A DNA stretch of 55,194 nt. It comes from JASMHC01 sp964453855 (GTDB lineage Bacteria > Pseudomonadota > Alphaproteobacteria > Rhodobacterales > Rhodobacteraceae). The notes under the pieces are model-generated. The model was given only the letters and a program-made list of their open reading frames with translations, did no database searches and had not been told where the DNA came from. A program made the translations under genes and the position numbers. The stretch lies in the NCBI GenBank assembly GCA_964453855.1, contig CAYVRN010000011.1:1-55194 (forward strand), read 5' to 3'. This document shows, piece by piece, positions 16,178 to 24,153 of the stretch (position 1 is its first letter; each line of letters starts with the position of its first letter).

Positions 16178-16873
16178 TCAGTTTCCGGAGGAAAGGGTAA
16201 AGTCCCCGATTTCCTTTGGCTCACTGCCCAGCGCCACAATCAACTGCACAGCCCGCGTGCGCAAGCCCGAAGATGCTTCCGCGTCGATGCGGATATCTTC
16301 CAACATGGTCACGGCATCCTCGACACGTCCCTGCTCGACCGCAATAAGTGCCAGTTGTTCAAGGGCAATCATCCGGTAGGGTTGACCGGGCGCGCTCATG
16401 CCTTCGAATGCGGCAATGCGATCTTCCGCGCTCAGGACGTTTGCCCCGACCAGCAGGGATTTCAATTCCGCCAACTGACGATATTCAATCGGAGCATCCG
16501 GATTGCCCGCAACTTTTTCCAGCATGGCCAAAGCGGTTGCCGTATCGTCCGACAATTTTGCTTCGTGTGCGGCGATCAAGGACACCAGCGCCTGAACATC
16601 AGCCGAGTCGCTATCAATCGCCACAAGGGCCGCAACCCGCGCATCCGCCTGATCGTTTTCCAGCGCAGAAAGGATCGCGTCGCCGGTCTGGCGCGCCTCG
16701 TTTGTGTTGCTGACTCGTTGCCACTCAAAATAGGCCGAGGTTCCCACGATCAACAGGACGACAACAACAGCGATCCATCCATACTTTCTAAGGCTTTGAT
16801 AAAGCTGGTCTCTGCGGACCTCTTCGGTGACTTCATCAATGAAACTGTCGGTATCGCTCACACCTATCCCCAT
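16178..16873 (-). CDS. yfgM: YfgM-like tetratricopeptide membrane protein
   Basis: 231 aa. A short cytoplasmic N-terminus (DSFIDEVTEEVRRDQL) is followed by one membrane helix at about residues 33-48 and a periplasmic helical-repeat domain. This is the layout of YfgM, the Sec-translocon-associated protein with TPR-like repeats. Its place directly before bamB-der matches the E. coli order. AAGGA about 5 nt before ATG 16873 supports that start; a GTG at 16861 is an alternative. Alphaproteobacterial members are usually annotated only as tetratricopeptide-repeat proteins, so the symbol rests partly on context. Confidence 0.8.
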   Translation of the reverse strand: MGIGVSDTDSFIDEVTEEVRRDQLYQSLRKYGWIAVVVVLLIVGTSAYFEWQRVSNTNEARQTGDAILSALENDQADARVAALVAIDSDSADVQALVSLIAAHEAKLSDDTATALAMLEKVAGNPDAPIEYRQLAELKSLLVGANVLSAEDRIAAFEGMSAPGQPYRMIALEQLALIAVEQGRVEDAVTMLEDIRIDAEASSGLRTRAVQLIVALGSEPKEIGDFTLSSGN

Positions 16874-16969
16874 TCGTTTCCTTGGCGGTTCAACCGCCTG
16901 TCTAACCCTCTCTTACTTCATGCCGTTGATAAATGCCAAGGGCATCAAAACGGAGACGTGTCATATAGG

Positions 16970-16987
16970 TTTTGCTGCATTGCAAAA
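16970..16987. promoter_or_regulatory. 6-bp inverted repeat upstream of the RND operon
   Basis: TTTTGC and GCAAAA flank a 6-nt centre within the divergent yfgM/RND spacer. It could be part of a regulatory site; it lies 10 nt from a stronger palindrome. Confidence 0.3.
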
Positions 16988-16996
16988 AAGAGTGAT

Positions 16997-17014
16997 CTAA
17001 ACTAATGAGTTTAG
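16997..17014. promoter_or_regulatory. 18-bp perfect palindromic operator candidate of the RND operon
   Basis: CTAAACT-AATG-AGTTTAG is a perfect 7+7 inverted repeat, 79 nt before the adaptor start and 124 nt from yfgM. Size and symmetry suit a TetR-family dimer site, common in front of efflux operons. No TetR gene lies in the window, so any repressor is encoded elsewhere. Confidence 0.5.
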
Positions 17015-17092
17015 CGTATTAGGGTCAAACACTTGGAAATCTCACTGACCCCACTAACTACGTAGAAGCTGACAGCTTTCAGAGAACAAAAT

Positions 17093-18379
17093 ATGAAACT
17101 GGTACCATTCCTGACGGCCATTCTGGTCACAGTATTTCTTTACTTCCTCGTGATCGAGCGCGAGACCTTTTTCGAGTTTGCCGGCCTCTCTAAGGCGGCA
17201 GAGACAGAAGAGGTGGTTGAAAGCACCGCAGCGCCGACGCCTTCCTCTGAAGAGAGTGAAGAAAAGGTCGTTTCGGTCATCGCCCGACGGTCCGAAGCGC
17301 AAACGATTGACAGCGCCGTTGTCCTGCGTGGCGACACCCGCGCCGCACGTCAGGTGGAACTGCGTTCGGAAACCAGTGGTCAGGTGATCTCTGAGCCGCT
17401 GCGCAAAGGAACATTTGTTGAAGCGGGTCAGGTGATGTGTCAGATCGATATCGGCACCCGCGAGATTTCGCTGGCCGACGCTCAGGCCCGTCTGGCCGAA
17501 GTGCGCGCCCGCATTCCGGAAACCGAATCCCGCATTCCCGAAGCCGAAGCACGCATTGAAGAAGCCAAATCGCGCTTGACCGAAGCGCAGATCAACCTGA
17601 ACGCCGCTGAAAAACTAGCCGAAGGGGGTTATGCCTCGGAATCCCGCGTGGCCAATGCCACCGCTGCTGTACGCAGTGCCGAAGCCGGCGTACGTAGTGC
17701 CGAGGCAGGTTTGAATCTGGCCATGTCAGGGCTTGAGAATATCCAAGCTTCCATTCAAAGCGCCGAAGCGGGTGTTGCGTCTGCCCGCCGCGAAATCGAA
17801 AAACTGGAAATCACGGCTCCTTTTGGAGGCATTCTAGAATCCGACACAGCCGAAATCGGAAGCTTGATGCAACCCGGATCGCTGTGTGGAACAATCATCC
17901 AACTTGATCCCATTGTTGTTGCTGGCTTCGTGCCTGAAGCAGACGTGAACCGTATCAACGAAGGCGTCCGCGCCGGTGCCCGCTTGATTGACGGCACAAT
18001 GGTGCAGGGCACAGTCAGCTTCCTGTCACGTTCGGCTGACCCGAAAACCCGCACATTCCTGGTCGAGATTGAAGTTGCCAACACAGACCTGCGCATCCGT
18101 GATGGCCAGACAGCAGACATTCTTATCGAAGCCGACGGCGCCTTGGCCCATCTATTACCACAATCTGCGCTGACACTCAGCAATGATGGCACACTGGGCG
18201 TGCGGATCGTAACGCCGGAAGGCACCGCGAAATTCACCCCCGTCAAACTCTTGCGCGACACAGCGCAGGGTGTCTGGCTGGGAGGCCTGCCGGCAGTGGC
18301 GAACGTGATCCTTGTGGGTCAGGAATATGTCACCGAAGGCAGTGCGGTTCTGGCAAGCTATGAAGAGGTGCTAAAATGA
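17093..18379 (+). CDS. RND efflux periplasmic adaptor (membrane fusion protein)
   Basis: A 428-aa HlyD/AcrA-type adaptor linking an inner-membrane RND pump to an outer-membrane channel. An N-terminal membrane anchor (residues 3-22) is followed by an acidic linker. Lipoyl half-motifs (RQVELRSETSGQVISEPL and EKLEITAPFGGILES) flank an alpha-helical hairpin at about residues 125-235, rich in repeats such as ARIPETESRIPEAEARIEEA. Beta-barrel and membrane-proximal domains follow (GFVPEADVNRINEG, GVRIVTPEG). It overlaps the pump gene by ATGA, so the two are translationally coupled. No outer-membrane factor gene is beside them. Confidence 0.93.
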   Translation: MKLVPFLTAILVTVFLYFLVIERETFFEFAGLSKAAETEEVVESTAAPTPSSEESEEKVVSVIARRSEAQTIDSAVVLRGDTRAARQVELRSETSGQVISEPLRKGTFVEAGQVMCQIDIGTREISLADAQARLAEVRARIPETESRIPEAEARIEEAKSRLTEAQINLNAAEKLAEGGYASESRVANATAAVRSAEAGVRSAEAGLNLAMSGLENIQASIQSAEAGVASARREIEKLEITAPFGGILESDTAEIGSLMQPGSLCGTIIQLDPIVVAGFVPEADVNRINEGVRAGARLIDGTMVQGTVSFLSRSADPKTRTFLVEIEVANTDLRIRDGQTADILIEADGALAHLLPQSALTLSNDGTLGVRIVTPEGTAKFTPVKLLRDTAQGVWLGGLPAVANVILVGQEYVTEGSAVLASYEEVLK

Positions 18380-21300
18380 CCGGCATCGTAGATTGGGCCG
18401 CATCGCGCGCCCGCATGGTTATGGCATTTATTCTCCTGTCGCTTCTGGCAGGGGGATTTGCTTACGTCGGCCTTCCCAAAGAAGGCGAGCCGGATATCGA
18501 AATTCCGGCGCTTTTCGTCTCGGTCCCCTTCCCCGGTATTTCCGCCGAAGACAGTGAATCGCTTCTGGTTAAACCTATGGAGATCGAGCTTGCCGATCTC
18601 GATGGCTTGAAAAAACTCTCGTCCACCGCCGCCGAAGGCTATGCAGGTGTGGCGATGGAGTTTGAATTCGGCTGGGACAAAACCAAAACCATGGCCGATG
18701 TGCGCGACGCAATGAATGCAGCGCAGGGCAAGTTCCCTGACGGCGCGGAAACCTACTCGGTCAACGAAATCAACTTCTCGGAATTTCCGATCATCATCGT
18801 AAACCTGACAGGCGATTTGCCGGAACGCACGATGAACCTTGTCGCCAAAGGACTTCAGGAAGAAATCGAGTCGATGGATTCGGTTCTGGAGGCGGGCATC
18901 GCGGGCCAGCGTGACGAGATGGTTGAAGTCATCATCGATCCTCTGCGGCTTGAATCCTACAACGTGACAGCCAACGAGCTGATCAACGTCGTGCGCAACA
19001 ACAACCAGTTGATCGCAGCAGGCGAGATCGAAACGAGCCAAGGCAAGTTCAGTATCAAAATCCCTTCAAGTTTTGATGAGCCGCAGGACATCTACTCGCT
19101 ACCTGTCAAACGCAACGGCGACCGCGTCGTGACCTTGGGCGATCTGGCTGAAATCAAATTGGCCTTCGAAGATCAGGTCGGAACCGCGCGGTTCAACGGT
19201 GAAAAAACGGTGGCTCTTCAGGTCATCAAAAAGCGTGGTTTCAACCTGATGGACACTGCCGAAGCTGTTAAGCTCAAAGTGGACGAACTGTCCGAGGCAT
19301 GGCCCAACGAATTGAAGGCAGCGGTCGAGGTCGGCACCTCGAACGACCAAAGCGTCATTGTCGGCAGTATGGTCGGCCAGCTTGAGGGCTCGGTTCTGAC
19401 AGCGATCGCACTTGTGATGATCGTTGTTTTAGCGGCGCTTGGCCCCCGCCCCTCGCTGCTTGTTGGCTTTGCAATCCCCACTTCGTTCCTACTGTGTTTC
19501 GCGCTGCTTGCGGTAATGGACATCACGATTTCCAACATCGTCATGTTCGGTCTGATCCTTGCGGTGGGCATGCTTGTGGATGGCGCCATTGTGGTTGTGG
19601 AATATGCGGACCGCCGGATTTCCGAAGGCGTCGGCCCGATGCACGCCTATGTCGATGCCGCCAAGCGTATGTTCTGGCCCATCGTCAGCTCGACCGCGAC
19701 AACGCTTTGTGCCTTCCTGCCGATGCTGTTCTGGCCGGGCGTACCGGGGCAGTTCATGGGAATGCTGCCCGTGACACTGATCTTTGTTCTGACCGCGTCG
19801 CTGGTGGTAGCTTTGGTCTATCTTCCGGTATTGGGCGGTGTGACCGGTCGTTTGACCCGCACTTTCAGCACTATTGCAGAAAGCCTACGCCGCTCGACCC
19901 CATGGATCGTCCGCGCGGCTCTGGTGCCTGTGGCTATCATTGGGCTTTTTGCGTCGGTCATGCAGGCCGTCAACCCGGGCTATCTATTCGACGGCGAACC
20001 GCTGTTCGAGGGCACGCTGGGCTATGCGCCGGGCGTTGCGATGTTCATCGTGGCCAGCTTCGTGACCTCGATCATCATGACTGCCGCCAAGCCGCAGCGC
20101 CGTGAAAAAGTAGGCGACAACAGCGGCTTGAACGCCTTTGGGTGGCTCATCAAGCTACTGACGGCAAATCCAATAATGCCGCTTGTGACCATCGGGGCTG
20201 TGATTGCCTTTGTGATGTTCACCTTCACGCAGTTTGGCGAAAATAACAAAGGCGTCGAGTTCTTTGTTGAATCCGAACCAGAGCAGGCCATCGTCTATGT
20301 TCTGGCGCGCGGGAACCTGTCGCTTGAGGAAAAAGATGCTCTGGTATCGCGTGCCGAACAGGTTGTTCTGCAACACCCCGGCATCAAAACAGCCTTTGCC
20401 TTTGCCGGCGAAGGTGGTCTGAGCAGCAACACGGGCGGTGCGTCGGTGCCTTTGGACACCATCGGCCAAATCCAGCTTGAAACTATTCCATGGGATGATC
20501 GCCCGACAGTTTCGGAATACTGGTTTACCATCCCTCTGTTGAACATCGACGTGAACCGGACGGTGAAAGACCCCGCATGGGACGGTGATCTGGTGCTGTC
20601 GCAACTGACCGAGCAGCTGGAAGCCCTGCCCGGGACACGGATCGAAATTCTAGCTGCCTCGCGCGGTCCGGCATCGACCAAACCGGTCAGCCTGCGTTTG
20701 AAATCCGACAACTGGGACAATCTTGTTGCAGCCACGCAATCCGTGCGCGCCAAGTTTGATGAAACCGACGGGTTGTTGGCTATCGAGGACAGCCTGCCCC
20801 TGCCTGGCATTGACTGGCAGATCGACGTCGACGTCGAAAAAGCCGGACGTTACGGCGCAGATGTTGCCACCGTTGGCGGCATGGTCCAGCTGGTGACCCG
20901 TGGCATCCTGCTAGACACGATGCGCATCGACACTTCGGACGAAGAAGTCGAAATCCGCGTCCGCCTGCCCGACGAAGACCGCGTACTGTCTACACTGGAT
21001 ACGCTTAAGGTCCGCACGCCGGAAGGACTTGTTCCACTGGCCAACTTCATCACCCGCAAACCGGTGGCAAAACTTGCCGAGATCAGCCGCGAAGACGGCA
21101 AGCGCTACTTTGACATCCGTGCTGCCGTTGCAGCCGGAGCCACCAACGAAGACGGCTCGGCGATCAACGCCAATGAACGGATTGCCTACCTGACCGAGTG
21201 GCTCGAAGCGAACCCGCTTCCGATAGGTGTGACCTATGAATGGACCGGCGATGCGGTGGATCAAGCCGAAAGTCAGGAATTCCTGATGACAGCCTTCGCG

Positions 21301-21996
21301 GGGGCGCTGGCGCTGATGTTCATTATCCTACTGGCGCAGTTCAACAGCCTCTATAACTCGGTGCTGGTGCTTGTGGCTGTGGTCATGTCCACCGCTGGCG
21401 TTCTTTGGGGGATGATGATCATGGATCAGGCGTTCTCGATCATTATGACCGGCACGGGCATCGTGGCCCTTGCGGGGATCGTGGTGAACAACAACATCGT
21501 GCTGATCGACACCTATCAGGAATACAGCCAGTACATGCCACGGATCGAAGCCGTCGTACGCACCGCTCAGGCGCGTATCCGTCCGGTTCTGCTGACCACC
21601 ATCACCACGATGGCAGGATTGATGCCGATGATGTACGGCCTGTCGCTCGACTTTATCAACGGCGGCTACACCATCGACAGCCCGACAGCCCTGTGGTGGA
21701 AACAGCTGGCAACCGCTGTGGTCTTCGGTCTGGGGATCGCCACCGTTCTGACGCTTGTCTTCACCCCGGCCATGCTGGCGGTACGCGTCTGGGTCGGAAC
21801 CTACGCGCTGTGGTTCTCGCGCCTGCTGGCCGTGATCACCCGCGGTCGCTCGGGACGCGCCGCCCGCGATTGGGCGCTGAACCGTGCGGCCCGCAAATCC
21901 GGCACGCCTTTGATCCTTTGGGACACCGAGGACGATCCTGCGCCGGCCGAGCAAGGGTTCACCGCTGGCACCGTGCCCCTGCGCGCCGCGGAATAA
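18376..21996 (+). CDS. RND-family efflux transporter permease, unusually long
   Basis: A 1206-aa inner-membrane proton-driven pump; typical members have about 1020-1060 aa. The first helix (about residues 14-31) is followed by a periplasmic domain, helices 2-6 (about 340-485), a second periplasmic domain and C-terminal helices ending before a polar tail. In helix 4, GMLVDGAIVVVEYADR keeps one acidic residue (Asp402) and has Gly403 where AcrB has a second Asp. Between helices 6 and 7 there is an insert of about 100 residues (491-598) with two strongly hydrophobic stretches (511-532 and 551-571), suggesting 14 rather than 12 helices. Two tandem hairpins follow the stop. Substrate unknown. Confidence 0.93.
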   Translation: MTGIVDWAASRARMVMAFILLSLLAGGFAYVGLPKEGEPDIEIPALFVSVPFPGISAEDSESLLVKPMEIELADLDGLKKLSSTAAEGYAGVAMEFEFGWDKTKTMADVRDAMNAAQGKFPDGAETYSVNEINFSEFPIIIVNLTGDLPERTMNLVAKGLQEEIESMDSVLEAGIAGQRDEMVEVIIDPLRLESYNVTANELINVVRNNNQLIAAGEIETSQGKFSIKIPSSFDEPQDIYSLPVKRNGDRVVTLGDLAEIKLAFEDQVGTARFNGEKTVALQVIKKRGFNLMDTAEAVKLKVDELSEAWPNELKAAVEVGTSNDQSVIVGSMVGQLEGSVLTAIALVMIVVLAALGPRPSLLVGFAIPTSFLLCFALLAVMDITISNIVMFGLILAVGMLVDGAIVVVEYADRRISEGVGPMHAYVDAAKRMFWPIVSSTATTLCAFLPMLFWPGVPGQFMGMLPVTLIFVLTASLVVALVYLPVLGGVTGRLTRTFSTIAESLRRSTPWIVRAALVPVAIIGLFASVMQAVNPGYLFDGEPLFEGTLGYAPGVAMFIVASFVTSIIMTAAKPQRREKVGDNSGLNAFGWLIKLLTANPIMPLVTIGAVIAFVMFTFTQFGENNKGVEFFVESEPEQAIVYVLARGNLSLEEKDALVSRAEQVVLQHPGIKTAFAFAGEGGLSSNTGGASVPLDTIGQIQLETIPWDDRPTVSEYWFTIPLLNIDVNRTVKDPAWDGDLVLSQLTEQLEALPGTRIEILAASRGPASTKPVSLRLKSDNWDNLVAATQSVRAKFDETDGLLAIEDSLPLPGIDWQIDVDVEKAGRYGADVATVGGMVQLVTRGILLDTMRIDTSDEEVEIRVRLPDEDRVLSTLDTLKVRTPEGLVPLANFITRKPVAKLAEISREDGKRYFDIRAAVAAGATNEDGSAINANERIAYLTEWLEANPLPIGVTYEWTGDAVDQAESQEFLMTAFAGALALMFIILLAQFNSLYNSVLVLVAVVMSTAGVLWGMMIMDQAFSIIMTGTGIVALAGIVVNNNIVLIDTYQEYSQYMPRIEAVVRTAQARIRPVLLTTITTMAGLMPMMYGLSLDFINGGYTIDSPTALWWKQLATAVVFGLGIATVLTLVFTPAMLAVRVWVGTYALWFSRLLAVITRGRSGRAARDWALNRAARKSGTPLILWDTEDDPAPAEQGFTAGTVPLRAAE

Positions 21997-22008
21997 GCAA
22001 TAAGCGCG

Positions 22009-22041
22009 GGATAATAGGCTAAACTCCTGCCGGTATTATCC
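22009..22041 (+). terminator. Hairpin after the RND operon
   Basis: GGATAATA (22009-22016) pairs perfectly with TATTATCC (22034-22041) over a 17-nt loop, 13 nt past the permease stop and followed by GTTTATATG. Probable terminator. Confidence 0.45.
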
Positions 22042-22057
22042 GTTTATATGAACAATT

Positions 22058-22080
22058 CGGGGCGGCTTCACACCGCCCCG
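22058..22080 (+). terminator. Second, GC-rich hairpin after the RND operon
   Basis: CGGGGCGG (22058-22065) and CCGCCCCG (22073-22080) make a perfect 8-bp stem with a 7-nt loop. There is no T-run. It ends 20 nt before the next gene's start, so it may reduce read-through or affect translation of the acetyltransferase. Confidence 0.5.
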
Positions 22081-22100
22081 CCAATCATCGACGGTCGACC

Positions 22101-22946
22101 TTGTTTAAACAGATCACAACACCAAGGCTGCTGCTAAAGCCCATTCAGGACGAGGACGCCCCCGCCCTGGCTGAAATCGTGTTTTCAGACCCCGAGGTCA
22201 TGTCCACGATGTACATGGATACCCGCGCCAAGGGCAGCGCTATGAAATGGGCGAAACTCTGGATCAACGCGGCCGGTGAAAGCGCCCGCCACATCTGGGA
22301 AGACGGCGGCATGGGTCTTTTTGGCATCTTCCCCAAAGCCGCCCCCGATTTTCTGATCGGCGTCGCCGGCTTCTTTATGGAACGCGGGCGCGATCATCGC
22401 TGGAAAGGCCAGGTCATCTTCTCTCTAGGTTCGGCATTCCACGATCGCGGCATCATGGGCGAGGTCGCAGATGCCCTGCGCCCGCGCCTTTATGTGCTAA
22501 ACGATCTGGGCATCATCTACGGCGTATTCTGGGAAGGCATCGCCCCCGGCGCCGCCCGCATCCTGCGCAATATGGGGCTGTCGATGACCGGCCGCCGCCC
22601 CGTGCTCGAGGAATACACCAAAGACGCCTGCGTGGGCATGTTCGGCTATGATCTGTGGCATCTGGAACATTGCCTTGAAAAAGATCTGACCCTGAATGCC
22701 ATCCGCGCCGCAGGACGGGCGGGCACCTTTGCCGCCGAAGGGGTGATGAGCAAAAAGGCCGCCCTGACGCTGATCATCGAACGCGCACCCAACGTATCGC
22801 CGGAATTGTTGTTGCAGGTCGTCAACGCATCGATGGAGAACCCCGGACTGCCCTATTTGGAAATCCACGGTGCAGGCGCCCGAGAGGTGCCGCATAACCA
22901 TTTTCGAAACGGGATTGCGCGCAAGAAATCTCAGATCGCCGCCTAA
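22101..22946 (+). CDS. GNAT-family (RimJ/RimL-like) N-acetyltransferase
   Basis: 281 aa. The first ~170 residues look like an acetyltransferase of the RimJ/RimL type (ITTPRLLLKPIQDEDAPAL, IGVAGFF, GIMGEVADALRPRLYVLNDLG, ILRNMGLSMTGRRPVLEEY). These enzymes move an acetyl group from acetyl-CoA to an amine on a protein or small molecule. The last ~100 residues are an extension I do not recognise. The only plausible start is TTG 22101 with a weak ribosome site. An intergenic repeat begins 8 nt after its stop. Substrate unknown. Confidence 0.8.
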   Translation: MFKQITTPRLLLKPIQDEDAPALAEIVFSDPEVMSTMYMDTRAKGSAMKWAKLWINAAGESARHIWEDGGMGLFGIFPKAAPDFLIGVAGFFMERGRDHRWKGQVIFSLGSAFHDRGIMGEVADALRPRLYVLNDLGIIYGVFWEGIAPGAARILRNMGLSMTGRRPVLEEYTKDACVGMFGYDLWHLEHCLEKDLTLNAIRAAGRAGTFAAEGVMSKKAALTLIIERAPNVSPELLLQVVNASMENPGLPYLEIHGAGAREVPHNHFRNGIARKKSQIAA

Positions 22947-22954
22947 GCCCACGC

Positions 22955-23180
22955 CAATTGCCCCGCGCCAAAACAGGTCGGGCAGGGTATTGGCAATCTG
23001 TGTATCGTGAAGAAGAAAAGGCGGGCCCGCCCCAAGCGGTTTATGCCAGTCAGAGGATTTCCCCCCTGATCGTCGATCTTCCGGTCTCTGGCCGGGTCCC
23101 TAAGCATCCTCGCTCACGCTAGCCGTAAACCCGTTTCACCTTGTGCATGCGTGAAAGGGTGTACAGGGCGCGGGGTTAAG
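22955..23180 (+). repeat. Dispersed intergenic repeat, copy 1
   Basis: About 226 bp beginning CAATTGCCCC right after the acetyltransferase stop. It shares a colinear series of blocks with 34790-35038: CAATTGCCCC, GGCAGGG, GTATCGT, the palindrome GGCGGGCCCGCC (23020-23031), TGCCAGT, TTTCCCC, GTCGAT and GGTCT. A 19-nt block starting CATCCTCGCT and ending CGCTAGC (23105-23123) matches 17 of 19 positions, and GTGCATGCG and GTTAAG follow. The order and spacing show common origin. Function unknown. Confidence 0.75.
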
Positions 23181-23230
23181 ACGGCGTGAGTGCTGCGTTC
23201 GGTGGGGGCCGATTGATGGGGTATAACCCC

Positions 23231-23330
23231 NNNNNNNNNNNNNNNNNNNNNNNNNNNNNNNNNNNNNNNNNNNNNNNNNNNNNNNNNNNNNNNNNNNNNN
23301 NNNNNNNNNNNNNNNNNNNNNNNNNNNNNN
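23231..23330. other. Assembly gap of 100 N
   Basis: Exactly 100 undetermined bases, a conventional placeholder for unknown gap length. Sequence on the two sides may not be contiguous, so the left (acetyltransferase) and right (protease/parE) neighbourhoods should not be assumed adjacent. Confidence 0.99.
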
Positions 23331-23350
23331 CATCGGGGCGGGTCGGCGCT

Positions 23351-23381
23351 CGCGCGGCAGCCTACGGCTGCTATTCGCGCG
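23351..23381 (-). terminator. GC-rich hairpin downstream of the protease gene
   Basis: GCAGCC-TAC-GGCTGC (23357-23371) extends, with a 4-nt bulge, to outer CGCGCG arms (23351-23356 and 23376-23381). It lies about 17 nt past the protease stop on the minus strand. No clear T-run; a possible terminator or repeat-associated structure. Confidence 0.45.
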
Positions 23382-23397
23382 GGAATACAGTCCGCAG

Positions 23398-24153
23398 TCA
23401 TAGATGAGCAATAAAATCCTTTACCTTCTCAACTGGTAAATAATTTACGAATGATTGCGAAGCATTGGTAACAATCCCAGAAAACACAAGCTGTGCGTTT
23501 AACTGCTTGTCGAGGCCTATTGAAAATACAGCCCCACCACTCAAACCATCTACTTCAATCTCGTCTGAATTGGTCACTTTGAAGGTCTTACGATCATTAA
23601 CAAGAGAATAGTGTTTCTTTCCGTAGAGATACGCCCAAACACTTTTAATATGTTTTACTTCGTAGTCATGCGACTGCTCTGAAGTTGGGTATCCAAATGC
23701 TAATAGTATCGCATCATCAAAATTAGCAGACTCATCAATCTGACTTGTTAAGTCAAACCAATCACCCGAACTGTAATCACCGTATTCAATTGCACGAGTG
23801 AAGTCGAACAAGCGAAGATCATACTTTTCTTCATTTCCATATCTGTCGCGTGCATACACAACATGTCCAGCCGAGTGTATTCGCCGCTTTTGATTGTTAA
23901 ATAAGACCAACTGGTCATTGTTAAAATCAGATAGTTGATGAACCGTAACCAATCCAAAATATTGATCGTTCACCTTGCATTTCGTTAAAGTTCCTCTGTT
24001 CGACAATTCAAAGTCGGGGAAATCTGGATTGTAAAAAATTGCTGGTTCAATAAATCTTCCTAGTTGAGATGGAGCCGAATTTCCCGGCACCCACAATCCG
24101 TTGATGTTCACAGAAGCTAAAGCTTTAAAACTAGTAAATCCGTCGACCCTCAA
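23398..24153 (-). CDS. Predicted trypsin-like serine peptidase, AT-rich
   Basis: 251 aa. It has the order of a chymotrypsin-fold protease: a candidate His in GLVTVHQL (His72), a candidate Asp in KYDLRLFDF (Asp112; Asp147 in DDAILLAFG is an alternative), and the nucleophile motif DGLSGGAVF (Ser205), where GLSGG fits the family GxSGG. No signal peptide or membrane helix is seen, so it is probably cytoplasmic. The start is TTG 24153, overlapping the parE stop as TTGA; the true start could be further in (GTG at 24111). By eye the gene is about 35-40% G+C against about 60% around it, a sign of horizontal acquisition. Substrate unknown. Confidence 0.75.
   Translation of the reverse strand: MRVDGFTSFKALASVNINGLWVPGNSAPSQLGRFIEPAIFYNPDFPDFELSNRGTLTKCKVNDQYFGLVTVHQLSDFNNDQLVLFNNQKRRIHSAGHVVYARDRYGNEEKYDLRLFDFTRAIEYGDYSSGDWFDLTSQIDESANFDDAILLAFGYPTSEQSHDYEVKHIKSVWAYLYGKKHYSLVNDRKTFKVTNSDEIEVDGLSGGAVFSIGLDKQLNAQLVFSGIVTNASQSFVNYLPVEKVKDFIAHL

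Noticed and set aside
15905..17005. 366-codon plus-strand frame opposite bamB/yfgM
   Set aside because: No family motif; yfgM and bamB have clear signal, membrane and repeat features on the other strand.
22955..23397. Possible CRISPR array, rRNA or tmRNA at the gap edges
   Set aside because: There are no regularly spaced identical repeats and no recognisable conserved RNA sequence; the similarity is only to the other intergenic repeat.
23114..23411. Open frames spanning the N block
   Set aside because: They exist only because undetermined bases contain no stop codons.
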